Source: SKVL01 sp051747785 (GTDB lineage: Bacteria; Patescibacteriota; Minisyncoccia; Phycocordibacterales; CSBR16-193). Taken from it: 10,561 nt of DNA. Both the position numbers and the translations under genes were made by a program. The stretch covers positions 1-10,561 of the forward strand of contig JBNJGN010000026.1 in assembly GCA_051747785.1 (NCBI GenBank), given 5' to 3'. Below are positions 1 through 6,424 of this stretch, piece by piece (the stretch's first letter is position 1; every line of letters begins with the position of its first letter). The notes below the pieces were generated by a model that was not told where the DNA came from, did not search any database, and was given only the letters and a program-made list of their open reading frames with translations.

Positions 1-2
1 CA

Positions 3-395
3 AAATTATCGGAAAAGATAAATGGAAACGGAGTTGTGGAGGTTTCAAGTTTTTGTTACTCAAAAAAAATGGTAAATAAATTAGAGCTTTCCAAAGATGC
101 CTGCTGTAAGATGATCTTCTTGCTCGTTGGTGCGCTATGCGCTCTAAGTTTTGAAGAGGAGGCGTCTTCTTCTGTTATGGTGTTAGAAGATCATTTTATT
201 CAACATTTCCAAAAATCGGGTATCATGTTGAGGGTGGTAGGTGATGCTGTTTGGTACCATGGAAACAGATTTACCTGCTGGGTTAATGTGGAAGAAGACG
301 TAGTTTTGGGTGTAAAGAAACGTTCTTTAAAGAACTGGGAGGTCATGTCTAATAATGGAAATTTCCCCCTGATCTGGAACCGTCTGGTTTCTTAG
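3..395 (+). CDS. Unidentified protein, C-terminal part (5' end uncertain)
   Basis: The frame is open from the left edge of the window to a TAA at 393-395, so the gene probably begins upstream. The only in-window start candidates are GTG at 36 and ATG at 69. A GGAG lies only two bases before the GTG, and the nearest GGAGG (38-42) is 26 bases before the ATG, so neither start is well supported. The readable part has a short hydrophobic stretch (IFLLVGALCAL, about 27-37 residues after the GTG), four Cys residues in its first half, and a basic, Trp-containing C-terminus (KKRSLKNWEV, then IWNRLVS). I recognise no family. Its reality as a plus-strand gene is supported mainly by the strong terminator that follows 37 bases after the stop. 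It could also be a spurious open frame at the end of a longer transcript. Confidence 0.45.
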   Translation, partial: KLSEKINGNGVVEVSSFCYSKKMVNKLELSKDACCKMIFLLVGALCALSFEEEASSSVMVLEDHFIQHFQKSGIMLRVVGDAVWYHGNRFTCWVNVEEDVVLGVKKRSLKNWEVMSNNGNFPLIWNRLVS

Positions 396-430
396 GTGGG
401 TAAAGTTGATCTTACTTTTTTTGTACTTTA

Positions 431-467
431 AGCGCCCTGTTTAATTATTTGCAGGGCGTTTTTTATT
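431..467 (+). terminator. Rho-independent terminator
   Basis: The arms CGCCCTG (433-439) and CAGGGCG (452-458) pair perfectly over 7 bp, extendable by a G-U and A-U pairs, around a 12-base AT-rich loop. A TTTTTT run starts at 459. It ends the transcript of the partial ORF at the left edge and isolates tyrS from it. Confidence 0.9.
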
Positions 468-550
468 AGTGGGAACGCCTCTGTGTTATTTTATTTTAAT
501 ACTTACCGGCGTCTTTATGATGATCACTATATGAGCAGTTTAGGTTTATA

Positions 551-559
551 TGATATATT
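551..559 (+). promoter_or_regulatory. Putative extended -10 promoter of tyrS
   Basis: TGATATATT has the form TGnTATATT and closely resembles the TGATATAAT boxes in front of two other genes here (5105 and 6367). Initiation near 566 would give a leader of about 18 bases before the tyrS ATG. No convincing -35 hexamer sits at the expected distance, so the extended TG would have to carry recognition. Confidence 0.4.
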
Positions 560-583
560 AAAGAAATATATAAAATTAATTTT

Positions 584-1849
584 ATGAATAAAAAAGATCT
601 TGCCAAAGAATTAAAACAGAGAGGATTAATAGCACAAGAAGGAGGAGGTGACCTCGAAGAGATACTCAAAAGTAAGAGGAAAATATACATGGGCGTTGAC
701 CCGACCGCGGACTCAATTCATATGGGTCATCTGGTGCCGATCATTTTGATAAAGCATTTATACAACCACGGGCACGAGCCGTATCTGTTGGTTGGCGGAG
801 CAACGGGCCTTATAGGGGATCCTAAAGACACCGAGGAGCGTCCCTTTTCCGATTCGGAAGTTATTGCTCAAAATACTCGTAATATTAAGAAGCAGTTATC
901 TCGCGTTCTTGATAAAGATGAACTTGTTGTCTTTGATAATTCAGAGTGGTTGGGGAAGGTGCGTTTGATAGATTTTCTCCGTGATATCGGTAAGCATTTT
1001 TCCGTAAATCAGCTTATAAAGAGAGATATCATAAAAAGAAGATTGGAGACGGAGGAGAACAGTATCTCCTTTACGGAGTTCTCTTACTCTCTTTTGCAGG
1101 CTTATGATTATATGTACTTAAATGAAAAGCACGGAATAGATCTTCAAGTCGGAGGTTCGGATCAGTGGGCCAATATAATTTCCGGAGTGGATCTTGTTAG
1201 GAGGAAAAAGAACAAAACTGTTTACGCTCTTACAACTCCGATCATTACCGATAAAGCAACGGGCAAGAAGTTTGGAAAGTCTGAGGGCAACGCAGTATGG
1301 CTTGATCCGAAAAAGACCTCTCCTTTTGATTTCTACCAGTTTTGGATAAATGTAAGCGATGATAATGTTGAGGAGTATATTAAAATATTCTCTTTCCTCT
1401 CTCTTTCGGAAATAGAGGGTATTATAAAAGAGCATAAAAGCGCTCCACATAAAAGAAAAGCGCAAAGGCTCTTGGCTAAAGATGTTACGGGTTCCATTCA
1501 CGGTGAAGATGTTGCTGATTCCGTGGAGAAAGTGTCCGATATTTTATATGGTGGAGATGTTAAAAATGTTCCATCTCTGTCTAAACGAGATAAAGATCTT
1601 ATCCTAAAGGAGGCTTCCAGTTATACTTTAACAAAGGAAGGGGTTAAGGAGGGAGTATCAATTACTGATGCCTTGCGTGATTGCAGACTTGTATCTTCAA
1701 AGGCGGAAGCGAGAAGGGCTGTTGACGGAGGAGGTGTTTCGGTTAATGGCGAAAAAGTTAACAAGGAATTTGTTATAAATGAAAAGCATTTTCAAAACGG
1801 TTTGGTGTTTATAAAGAAGGGAAAGAAAATAGGTGTTGTCTCGGTATAA
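584..1849 (+). CDS. tyrS: Tyrosyl-tRNA synthetase
   Basis: Class I aminoacyl-tRNA synthetase that activates tyrosine with ATP and charges tRNA-Tyr in the cytosol. At 421 residues it has the usual bacterial TyrS length. The Rossmann core carries the HIGH signature as HMGH (46-49) after DPTADS (39-44), the tyrosine-pocket pattern YSLLQAYD (Y168, Q172, D175), GGSDQW (190-195), and the KMSKS loop as KFGKS (229-233). A helical anticodon-binding region follows, then an S4-type RNA-binding domain (about 355-420, with the SSKAEARR stretch). A small deviation is WANI where WGNI is common. The start is set by the conserved N-terminal spacing; there is no Shine-Dalgarno, only AT-rich sequence. The Nudix gene follows after 14 bases and is probably co-transcribed. 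Confidence 0.97.
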   Translation: MNKKDLAKELKQRGLIAQEGGGDLEEILKSKRKIYMGVDPTADSIHMGHLVPIILIKHLYNHGHEPYLLVGGATGLIGDPKDTEERPFSDSEVIAQNTRNIKKQLSRVLDKDELVVFDNSEWLGKVRLIDFLRDIGKHFSVNQLIKRDIIKRRLETEENSISFTEFSYSLLQAYDYMYLNEKHGIDLQVGGSDQWANIISGVDLVRRKKNKTVYALTTPIITDKATGKKFGKSEGNAVWLDPKKTSPFDFYQFWINVSDDNVEEYIKIFSFLSLSEIEGIIKEHKSAPHKRKAQRLLAKDVTGSIHGEDVADSVEKVSDILYGGDVKNVPSLSKRDKDLILKEASSYTLTKEGVKEGVSITDALRDCRLVSSKAEARRAVDGGGVSVNGEKVNKEFVINEKHFQNGLVFIKKGKKIGVVSV

Positions 1850-1863
1850 TCCTATAAGAAGTA

Positions 1864-2364
1864 ATGGAGATAAAGTCTAAAATAACAGGTCGCTCGGGCG
1901 AGATTTTCGATGCGATCTTTAGGGAGAGTGATCCTATGCTTGATCTGGAGGGGCAAGTTCTACACTCCGTTCATGCTCTCTGTTTTTATGGAGACAACCT
2001 TCTGGTTGTATTCTCAGAGGGAAAAGGTAATTGGTCGCCTCCGGGTGGAAGTATTGAGGTTGGGGAAACTCCAGATGAGGCCGTGGTGCGTGAGATTTTT
2101 GAAGAGAGCAATATGAGAGTTATTCGTAAAGAGCTCTTCGGCTATCAGGATGTTTTTCTCCCCAGTGAGGTTTTAAGGCAAGTCAGGTTTTATTGTGAAG
2201 TTGAACCGATAGGGGATTTTTTATTTGATCCGGATGGAGACATAACGGAGATAAAGTTAATTGAACCGGAGAGGTACAAGGAGTACTTCGATTGGAAGGA
2301 AATAGGGGATCATATTATGAAAAGTGCGATGAATAAGAATGCGGGTTCTTATTTAAAAACATAA
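1864..2364 (+). CDS. Nudix hydrolase
   Basis: A 166-residue Nudix-fold pyrophosphohydrolase, expected to cleave a nucleoside-diphosphate-linked substrate with Mg2+ in the cytosol. The Nudix box runs from G62 to M84: G62-x5-E68-x7-R76-E77-I78-F79-E80-E81-S82-N83-M84. It matches the consensus except that the final Gly is Asn (N83). The metal-binding glutamates in REIFEE are intact, and the WSPPGG strand-turn before the box (57-62) is typical. The substrate cannot be read from sequence; MutT-like, ADP-ribose or (di)nucleotide cleavage are all possible. It begins 14 bases after the tyrS stop with only a weak purine stretch (AAGAAG) upstream, so it is likely the second gene of a tyrS operon. No terminator is visible after it; the next gene has its own promoter. 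Confidence 0.92.
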   Translation: MEIKSKITGRSGEIFDAIFRESDPMLDLEGQVLHSVHALCFYGDNLLVVFSEGKGNWSPPGGSIEVGETPDEAVVREIFEESNMRVIRKELFGYQDVFLPSEVLRQVRFYCEVEPIGDFLFDPDGDITEIKLIEPERYKEYFDWKEIGDHIMKSAMNKNAGSYLKT

Positions 2365-2365
2365 A

Positions 2366-2393
2366 TTGACACCTGGCTAGTCTGGTATAGTAT
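2366..2393 (+). promoter_or_regulatory. Promoter of the S9 peptidase gene
   Basis: A perfect -35 TTGACA (2366-2371) is followed after 16 bases by TAGTAT (2388-2393). The overlapping TATAGT at 2386 looks better as a hexamer but gives only a 14-base spacer. Either choice places initiation within a few bases of the ATG at 2402, so the mRNA would be leaderless or nearly so, which fits the lack of a Shine-Dalgarno. Confidence 0.6.
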
Positions 2394-2401
2394 TAAGTTA
2401 T

Positions 2402-4246
2402 ATGAAAAGATATATTTTAATACTATCCGTTGTAACTTTATTTTTATCATTAAACAGCCCGGTACTGGGGGCTGATATTCAGTACGGTCAAGTTGAAGAT
2501 GTTCACGGGTCTGAGGTTCATCTTAAGTACAAAGGACCCTCGGGAGAGGAGAGCTTTATCTGTGATGTTGTTAAAGACGATTGTGAATCTTTAGGTACTT
2601 CCACTCCTTCTTTATTTCCGGAAATAGAGGGAGAAGAGGACTACAATAAAAGTCCCAGTGGTAAGTACGGTATCATTAAAGATGAGGTGGAAGCTGAAAA
2701 TGGATCATCTACTTATATGCATAAAGTTTATGATATTTCCGGCGATGAAGCTCAGTTAGTAGAGCTGGTTCCTTATTTTAAGGATACTTCTTCTTACAAA
2801 TTTGCTTGGGGAGAGGAGCATGTGATGCTTTTCGGAGTTAATGGGGACGTTATAACTTTCAATATAGAAACGGCGGAGATAAGTGAGATGGATCCGGATC
2901 AGTCGGAATTCTCGATGCGTTCTGTTTCTCCTTTTGGTTCCTATCTATCGTCGTATGATTATGAGAAAGAAGAGCATCATATTTGGGATTCCGAGACCGG
3001 TGAAGTACAAACGGTTCCGAGTGAGACACCTAACTTTGTGGAGTTCTCTCAAGATGAGAAGTTTGCAGCTTTTGTTGAAGAATCGGAAGGGTATAAAACT
3101 ATGCATTTGGTTGACCTTGAGAGAGGCAGAGCGGAGCCGGATACAGAGAGGGTTTTTGATGATAATTTTACCGTTGATGATTATATCTTCTTTAAAAATG
3201 ATCTTTATGTTGTGGGAAATACCGCAGATGACCCTTATAACTGGGTTTTGTACAGAGTTGACACTGATAAGATGGATGCGGAGATAGTTGCCGAGGATAT
3301 CTCTTATGCCAGTTATATGAGACCGGCGGGAGATCATGGGCTTTTGTTTTTACAGATAGATGGAAAGAATACCAATGTAGGGATGTATGTACCGGAGAGT
3401 AGAGGGGTTAAGGTGCTAGAGGCGGTTGATCCTTCACCGTCGTCTTCTAAAATAGAGCGTAGCGTGGTCTCTTTTGACAGAGGAATGGGGGTTTTGTATG
3501 AACCTGAGTATTCAAGAGGAAGCTCGGATCTTTTCATCTGGCTCCATGGTGGTCCGAGAAGACAGACTAGTTTCGGTTATCATTCTTATTTAAGCTATGC
3601 CGTTTATGATGAGCTTTTGGAGAGATTGGTTGATAGCGGGGCTTATGTATTAAAACTTGATTACTCAGGAAGCTTCGGTCATGGCAGTGATCTGACTGAT
3701 GCTCTTATGAATGAGCTGGGTGTGGCTGATAGGGATGACGTGGTGGAAGCAACAAGAGAGATGCAAAGGAGGTTTAGGATAGATAGAACTTACCTTATCG
3801 GTAACAGCTATGGTGGTTATTTAGGTCCCAAGGCGCTGGTTGATAAGAGTGAGATATTTGACGGTGCGGTTGCCATTAACGGGGTGTTTGATTGGTTTAC
3901 TCTCCTTGAGAGGATCCCTTCGTCTCCTTTTAGTGTCTATTTTGACGGTTTGGCTGAATTGGGCGACCTTGAAGAGAATTACGATATGTACAAAGAGGCA
4001 TCCGTTTATAAAGGACTTCCGGATCTGGAGGAGGGGAAGATGTTACTTATATACGGGGAAGATGACTCCACTGTTCCGGTTTGGCAGACGAGAGAGTTCT
4101 TTTACTTGGCGGATTCACTCGGTAATGATGTTGAGTTACTTAAGCTTGAAGGAGAAGGCCATATAATTCGTCAGAGAGAGAACCTTGATCTTATGTGTGA
4201 GTTCATTGCTGAGGGTCTGTCAATTGATGATCTGGAATGTAATTAA
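2402..4246 (+). CDS. Secreted S9 family serine peptidase (prolyl oligopeptidase type)
   Basis: A 614-residue exported serine peptidase of the S9 clan, expected to cleave oligopeptides outside the membrane. An N-terminal signal peptide has a basic start (KR), a hydrophobic core (about 4-18) and a plausible cleavage after VLG (21-23). Residues about 25-345 are acidic and beta-rich, consistent with the propeller that gates S9 active sites. The alpha/beta-hydrolase domain (about 355-610) carries the oxyanion motif HGGP (382-385), nucleophile S469 in GNSYGG (467-472), D555 in GEDDSTVP, and H587 in EGEGH, so the triad is complete. C54 and C61 could form a disulfide. The exact specificity (dipeptidyl-peptidase, acylaminoacyl-peptidase or oligopeptidase) is not readable. 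The gene is monocistronic by its own promoter and sits beside other envelope proteins (cyclophilin, M14 pair). Confidence 0.93.
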   Translation: MKRYILILSVVTLFLSLNSPVLGADIQYGQVEDVHGSEVHLKYKGPSGEESFICDVVKDDCESLGTSTPSLFPEIEGEEDYNKSPSGKYGIIKDEVEAENGSSTYMHKVYDISGDEAQLVELVPYFKDTSSYKFAWGEEHVMLFGVNGDVITFNIETAEISEMDPDQSEFSMRSVSPFGSYLSSYDYEKEEHHIWDSETGEVQTVPSETPNFVEFSQDEKFAAFVEESEGYKTMHLVDLERGRAEPDTERVFDDNFTVDDYIFFKNDLYVVGNTADDPYNWVLYRVDTDKMDAEIVAEDISYASYMRPAGDHGLLFLQIDGKNTNVGMYVPESRGVKVLEAVDPSPSSSKIERSVVSFDRGMGVLYEPEYSRGSSDLFIWLHGGPRRQTSFGYHSYLSYAVYDELLERLVDSGAYVLKLDYSGSFGHGSDLTDALMNELGVADRDDVVEATREMQRRFRIDRTYLIGNSYGGYLGPKALVDKSEIFDGAVAINGVFDWFTLLERIPSSPFSVYFDGLAELGDLEENYDMYKEASVYKGLPDLEEGKMLLIYGEDDSTVPVWQTREFFYLADSLGNDVELLKLEGEGHIIRQRENLDLMCEFIAEGLSIDDLECN

Positions 4247-4334
4247 AATAAGTTAATATGGTGCTGGGGTCAAAAGGTTTCAGTCTTAGTTATAGAAAGA
4301 AAAATTGATCTGAAAGAGGTTTGTGAATGATCTC

Positions 4335-4362
4335 TTGCGGTAAGGTCTTTTACTGTTATAAT
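4335..4362 (+). promoter_or_regulatory. Promoter of the cyclophilin gene
   Basis: TTGCGG (4335-4340), a 16-base spacer, then a perfect TATAAT (4357-4362) preceded by TG one base upstream (4354-4355). Predicted initiation is about 4369-4372, at or just before the ATG at 4372. This box lies inside the longer reading frame that could start at 4327, and so argues against that earlier start. Confidence 0.7.
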
Positions 4363-4371
4363 ACTTTTTAT

Positions 4372-5028
4372 ATGAATAAAAGAAATTTAATAATTATCGT
4401 TTTAGCTGTTCTTGTCATTTTCACGGGTGGGTTCTTTATTTACGGGAACATGAATGATGATAACGACCTCGATTATGAGGAGAATACGCCTAATAATGAG
4501 GTGAGTGAATCGCAGGAAGATGAAGTTGTTATTAATAATGGGGAAGATATAAATATGACTCAAGCTACACTTAAAACATCAAAGGGGGATATTGTTTTGG
4601 AGTTCTATCCGGAACTTGCTCCTATGGCGGTTAAGAATTTCCAGGATCTGGCAAAAGATGGATTTTATGACGGTGTCATCTTCCATCGTGTTATAGAGGG
4701 CTTTATGATCCAAGGAGGAGATCCTAATGGAACCGGAAGAGGCGGACCTGGCTATACTTTTGAAGATGAACTTGATCCGGAATCGGAGATAGCCCAAAGA
4801 GGATATGTCCGAGGAGTACTTGCTATGGCAAACAGCGGCCCTGACACAAATGGCAGTCAGTTCTTTATAATGCACAAGGATTATCCTCTTCCTTATAATT
4901 ACACTATCTTTGGAAAGGTTGTGGACGGAATGGATGTGGTTGATTCAATAGCCACCACCGAGACTGGTGCTATGGATAAACCGGTTGAGGGCATTGTCAT
5001 AGAGGAGGTGGAAGTTTCAGAGAATTAA
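4372..5028 (+). CDS. Membrane-anchored cyclophilin-type peptidyl-prolyl isomerase
   Basis: A 218-residue PPIase expected to catalyse cis-trans isomerisation of Xaa-Pro bonds during folding outside the membrane. The N-terminus is a basic start (NKR) plus one hydrophobic helix (about 6-25), which fits an uncleaved anchor or signal. A strongly acidic, Asn/Glu-rich linker (about 27-60) follows, then a compact bacterial-type cyclophilin domain (about 64-215). Active-site hallmarks are FHRVIEGFMIQGG (104-116, with the catalytic Arg in FHR), NGSQFFI (160-166) and the YTIFG strand (177-181). The frame is open back to an ATG at 4327, but that 15-codon extension contains the promoter, and MNKR gives a proper signal-anchor start, so 4372 is preferred. 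A terminator follows 22 bases after the stop, so the gene is monocistronic. Confidence 0.93.
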   Translation: MNKRNLIIIVLAVLVIFTGGFFIYGNMNDDNDLDYEENTPNNEVSESQEDEVVINNGEDINMTQATLKTSKGDIVLEFYPELAPMAVKNFQDLAKDGFYDGVIFHRVIEGFMIQGGDPNGTGRGGPGYTFEDELDPESEIAQRGYVRGVLAMANSGPDTNGSQFFIMHKDYPLPYNYTIFGKVVDGMDVVDSIATTETGAMDKPVEGIVIEEVEVSEN

Positions 5029-5050
5029 TGCTTATGAGAAGAGCTATTTT

Positions 5051-5080
5051 AAAACCCGCAGAATATCTTGGCGGGTTTTT
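5051..5080 (+). terminator. Rho-independent terminator after the cyclophilin gene
   Basis: AAAACCCGC (5051-5059) pairs with GCGGGTTTT (5071-5079) around an 11-base loop, and the U run is part of the 3' arm. Confidence 0.88.
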
Positions 5081-5104
5081 GTCTTAAAGGGGGATTCTTT
5101 TATC

Positions 5105-5113
5105 TGATATAAT
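5105..5113 (+). promoter_or_regulatory. Extended -10 promoter of the DUF3137-like gene
   Basis: TGATATAAT is a perfect extended -10, identical to the box at 6367. Initiation near 5120 gives a leader of about 22 bases. There is no clear -35. A second TATAAT at 5133-5138 is too close to the ATG at 5143 to start a full-length message. Confidence 0.55.
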
Positions 5114-5142
5114 CTGATCATAATTTTAATTTTATAATAGAT

Positions 5143-5985
5143 ATGACCAATGACCTTGATTCTATAGAGTTTAAATCTGACAAGGGGGTATATGGAATAA
5201 TGTGGAGCATGATGTGGGACGAGTATCGGCGAGCGAGCCAGATCATCGCTTTGATATTTATCTGTTTGTTCGTTATTGCGATAATAATAGTTCCCTTTGT
5301 TATTTTCTTTCTTTTCTTTCTTTCTTTTTTTGTTGTCCTCATTTACATTTCATTAATCGGAAGTAAGGCCAAAAGGAGGTTTATAAAAAGTTTTGCCGAA
5401 GCTAATGATTTAGAGTACGAAGAGAGCGCTTCTTTGGATTCGGTTTCGGGAAAACTCTTTGATAGAGGACATTCCAGAGTTATTTACCACATAGTAAAGG
5501 GATATTTTAAAGATCATCCTGTTCGCCTTTTTTCTTATCGCTATAGCATAGGAAGTGGCAAGAATAGAAAAACTTATTATTTTACAGTCTGGGAGATAAC
5601 TTTTGAAAAGACCGAATTCCCACATATTCTGTTACAGGCAAAGAATATGAGGAAATTCGCAAGATCGGAGAGTGATGAAGAGGAGATAAATCTGGAAGGT
5701 GAGTTTGATGATAAATTCAGACTTTATGCCACTCGCGGGTACGAGACAGAAGTTCTGCAGATCTTTACTCCCGAGTTTTTAAGAATGCTTTGTAACAAGG
5801 CTTCCAATTTTAGTATAGAGTTTGCCGGTAAGAGTATGTATATCTATGACGATGTTTTGGTAAAGGATAATAAGAAGTTAAGAGAGATATACGAAGTGGC
5901 TAGGGGTATATTTGATTCAACCGGTCCGCTTATAAATCGTCTGCATAACGACTTTGCCGATATGCATCACTATTACAGAAAATGA
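5143..5985 (+). CDS. Two-TM membrane protein with DUF3137-like cytosolic domain
   Basis: A 280-residue membrane protein of unknown function. After a roughly 30-residue N-terminal segment, residues 31-73 form one long hydrophobic block that fits two transmembrane helices with a tight turn near P51. The basic stretch KAKRRFIK follows. The soluble part (about 80-280) contains an alternating beta-rich region and the pattern EGEFDDKFRLYA, then LQIFTPEFLRMLC, then a YIYDD strand. This order (F/D-rich strand, TPE(F/V)LxxL helix, short strand) resembles DUF3137-type domains; that assignment is from memory of the pattern and was not searched. The second TM segment is encoded by a CTTT-rich tract (about 5303-5331). 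The gene is monocistronic by its promoter; no terminator is evident before the next promoter. There is no Shine-Dalgarno. Confidence 0.8.
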   Translation: MTNDLDSIEFKSDKGVYGIMWSMMWDEYRRASQIIALIFICLFVIAIIIVPFVIFFLFFLSFFVVLIYISLIGSKAKRRFIKSFAEANDLEYEESASLDSVSGKLFDRGHSRVIYHIVKGYFKDHPVRLFSYRYSIGSGKNRKTYYFTVWEITFEKTEFPHILLQAKNMRKFARSESDEEEINLEGEFDDKFRLYATRGYETEVLQIFTPEFLRMLCNKASNFSIEFAGKSMYIYDDVLVKDNKKLREIYEVARGIFDSTGPLINRLHNDFADMHHYYRK

Positions 5986-5991
5986 GACCGA

Positions 5992-6079
5992 TTCGGAACA
6001 GCTCTTGGCTTTCTTGCTCCTATCTTTGACGTTTAAGTTATCTTCTGTTTAAATATACTCGCTTTGGAGTAGTTCCGAA
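5992..6079 (+). repeat. Inverted repeat flanking the promoter of the 57-residue gene
   Basis: TTCGGAAC (5992-5999) and its exact reverse complement GTTCCGAA (6072-6079) are separated by 72 bases. After one mismatch the pairing continues for about five more positions with two G-U pairs (6001-6005 with 6066-6070). The promoter of the downstream small gene lies between the halves. It could be a pair of operator half-sites or a structured DNA/RNA element; chance is possible for 8 bp. Confidence 0.4.
6026..6054 (+). promoter_or_regulatory. Promoter of the 57-residue Cys-rich gene
   Basis: TTGACG (6026-6031, 5 of 6 consensus), a 17-base spacer, then TTAAAT (6049-6054) with an extended TG at 6046-6047. 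Initiation near 6061 gives a leader of about 58 bases, the longest predicted here apart from the first M14 gene. Confidence 0.6.
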
Positions 6080-6108
6080 GTTCGTGGTAGTTCTTTTTAA
6101 CTAAAAGT

Positions 6109-6114
6109 AGGAGG
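6109..6114 (+). promoter_or_regulatory. Strong Shine-Dalgarno site
   Basis: AGGAGG lies four bases before the ATG at 6119. It is one of only two full Shine-Dalgarno sites in the window and is what identifies this short gene and its start. Confidence 0.85.
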
Positions 6115-6118
6115 TTTT

Positions 6119-6292
6119 ATGTCTGAGGGTTGCAAGGAAGATGGAAGAGTTGTAAAGCTTTGTGGTGATGGCGGATGTTGCCCGGCGGTTGATCTGACCA
6201 ACCCTGAAGAGGTTACCATTGTAGATGACTTCGGGGGAGTAGTGATACTGAGCAGGGATCAGTGGAGAGAGCTCCTAGAGAGGTTCAAGTAG
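6119..6292 (+). CDS. 57-residue Cys-rich small protein, unknown function
   Basis: A complete small gene, ATG to TAG, with its own promoter (6026-6054), AGGAGG and terminator (6316-6347). This set of signals argues for a real and well-expressed monocistronic gene. The 57-residue product has four cysteines, C5, C15, C20 and C21 (CX9CX4CC), in a Gly/Asp-rich N-terminal half, with CGDGGCCP at 15-22. The C-terminal half reads as a beta-hairpin plus amphipathic helix: VTIVDDFGG, then VVILSRDQW, then RELLERFK. There is no signal peptide or TM segment, so it is probably cytosolic. The Cys cluster could bind Zn2+ or an Fe-S cluster, or be redox-active. The CC-PAVDL ... VDD-GG ... DQWREL layout loosely recalls DUF397 proteins of actinomycetes, but this is only a visual likeness. 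I recognise no named family. Confidence 0.85.
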   Translation: MSEGCKEDGRVVKLCGDGGCCPAVDLTNPEEVTIVDDFGGVVILSRDQWRELLERFK

Positions 6293-6315
6293 TCCAGTTC
6301 TTTCATTTTAACCTC

Positions 6316-6347
6316 AAAAACCCCAGTGATTTTTCATTGGGGTTTTT
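6316..6347 (+). terminator. Strong rho-independent terminator
   Basis: A 14-bp stem with one G-U pair, AAAAACCCCAGTGA (6316-6329) with TCATTGGGGTTTTT (6334-6347), and a TTTT loop. It ends the 57-residue gene's transcript 24 bases after its stop. Confidence 0.92.
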
Positions 6348-6366
6348 ATACTTATTCTTCTGTCTG

Positions 6367-6375
6367 TGATATAAT
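6367..6375 (+). promoter_or_regulatory. Extended -10 promoter of the M14 pair
   Basis: TGATATAAT, the same 9-mer as at 5105-5113. Initiation near 6382 leaves a leader of about 43 bases before the ATG at 6425. No good -35 is visible, and the region overlaps the end of the preceding terminator. Confidence 0.55.
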
Positions 6376-6424
6376 GACCACTGAATTCGTTCATTAAGCC
6401 TGGGCGAAGTAATAATTATCTATT

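Noticed and set aside
1118..1501. Long antisense open frames inside tyrS and, likewise, inside the S9 and M14 genes.
   Set aside because: They are opposite or out-of-frame shadows of genes with full catalytic motifs and have no start signals of their own.
1845..1850. Perfect TATAAT overlapping the tyrS stop, 13 bases before the Nudix ATG.
   Set aside because: There is no TG extension and no -35 at usable distance; co-transcription with tyrS is simpler. It could still be a weak internal promoter.
5133..5138. Second TATAAT just before the DUF3137-like ATG.
   Set aside because: A start from it would fall inside the coding region; the extended -10 at 5105 is better placed.
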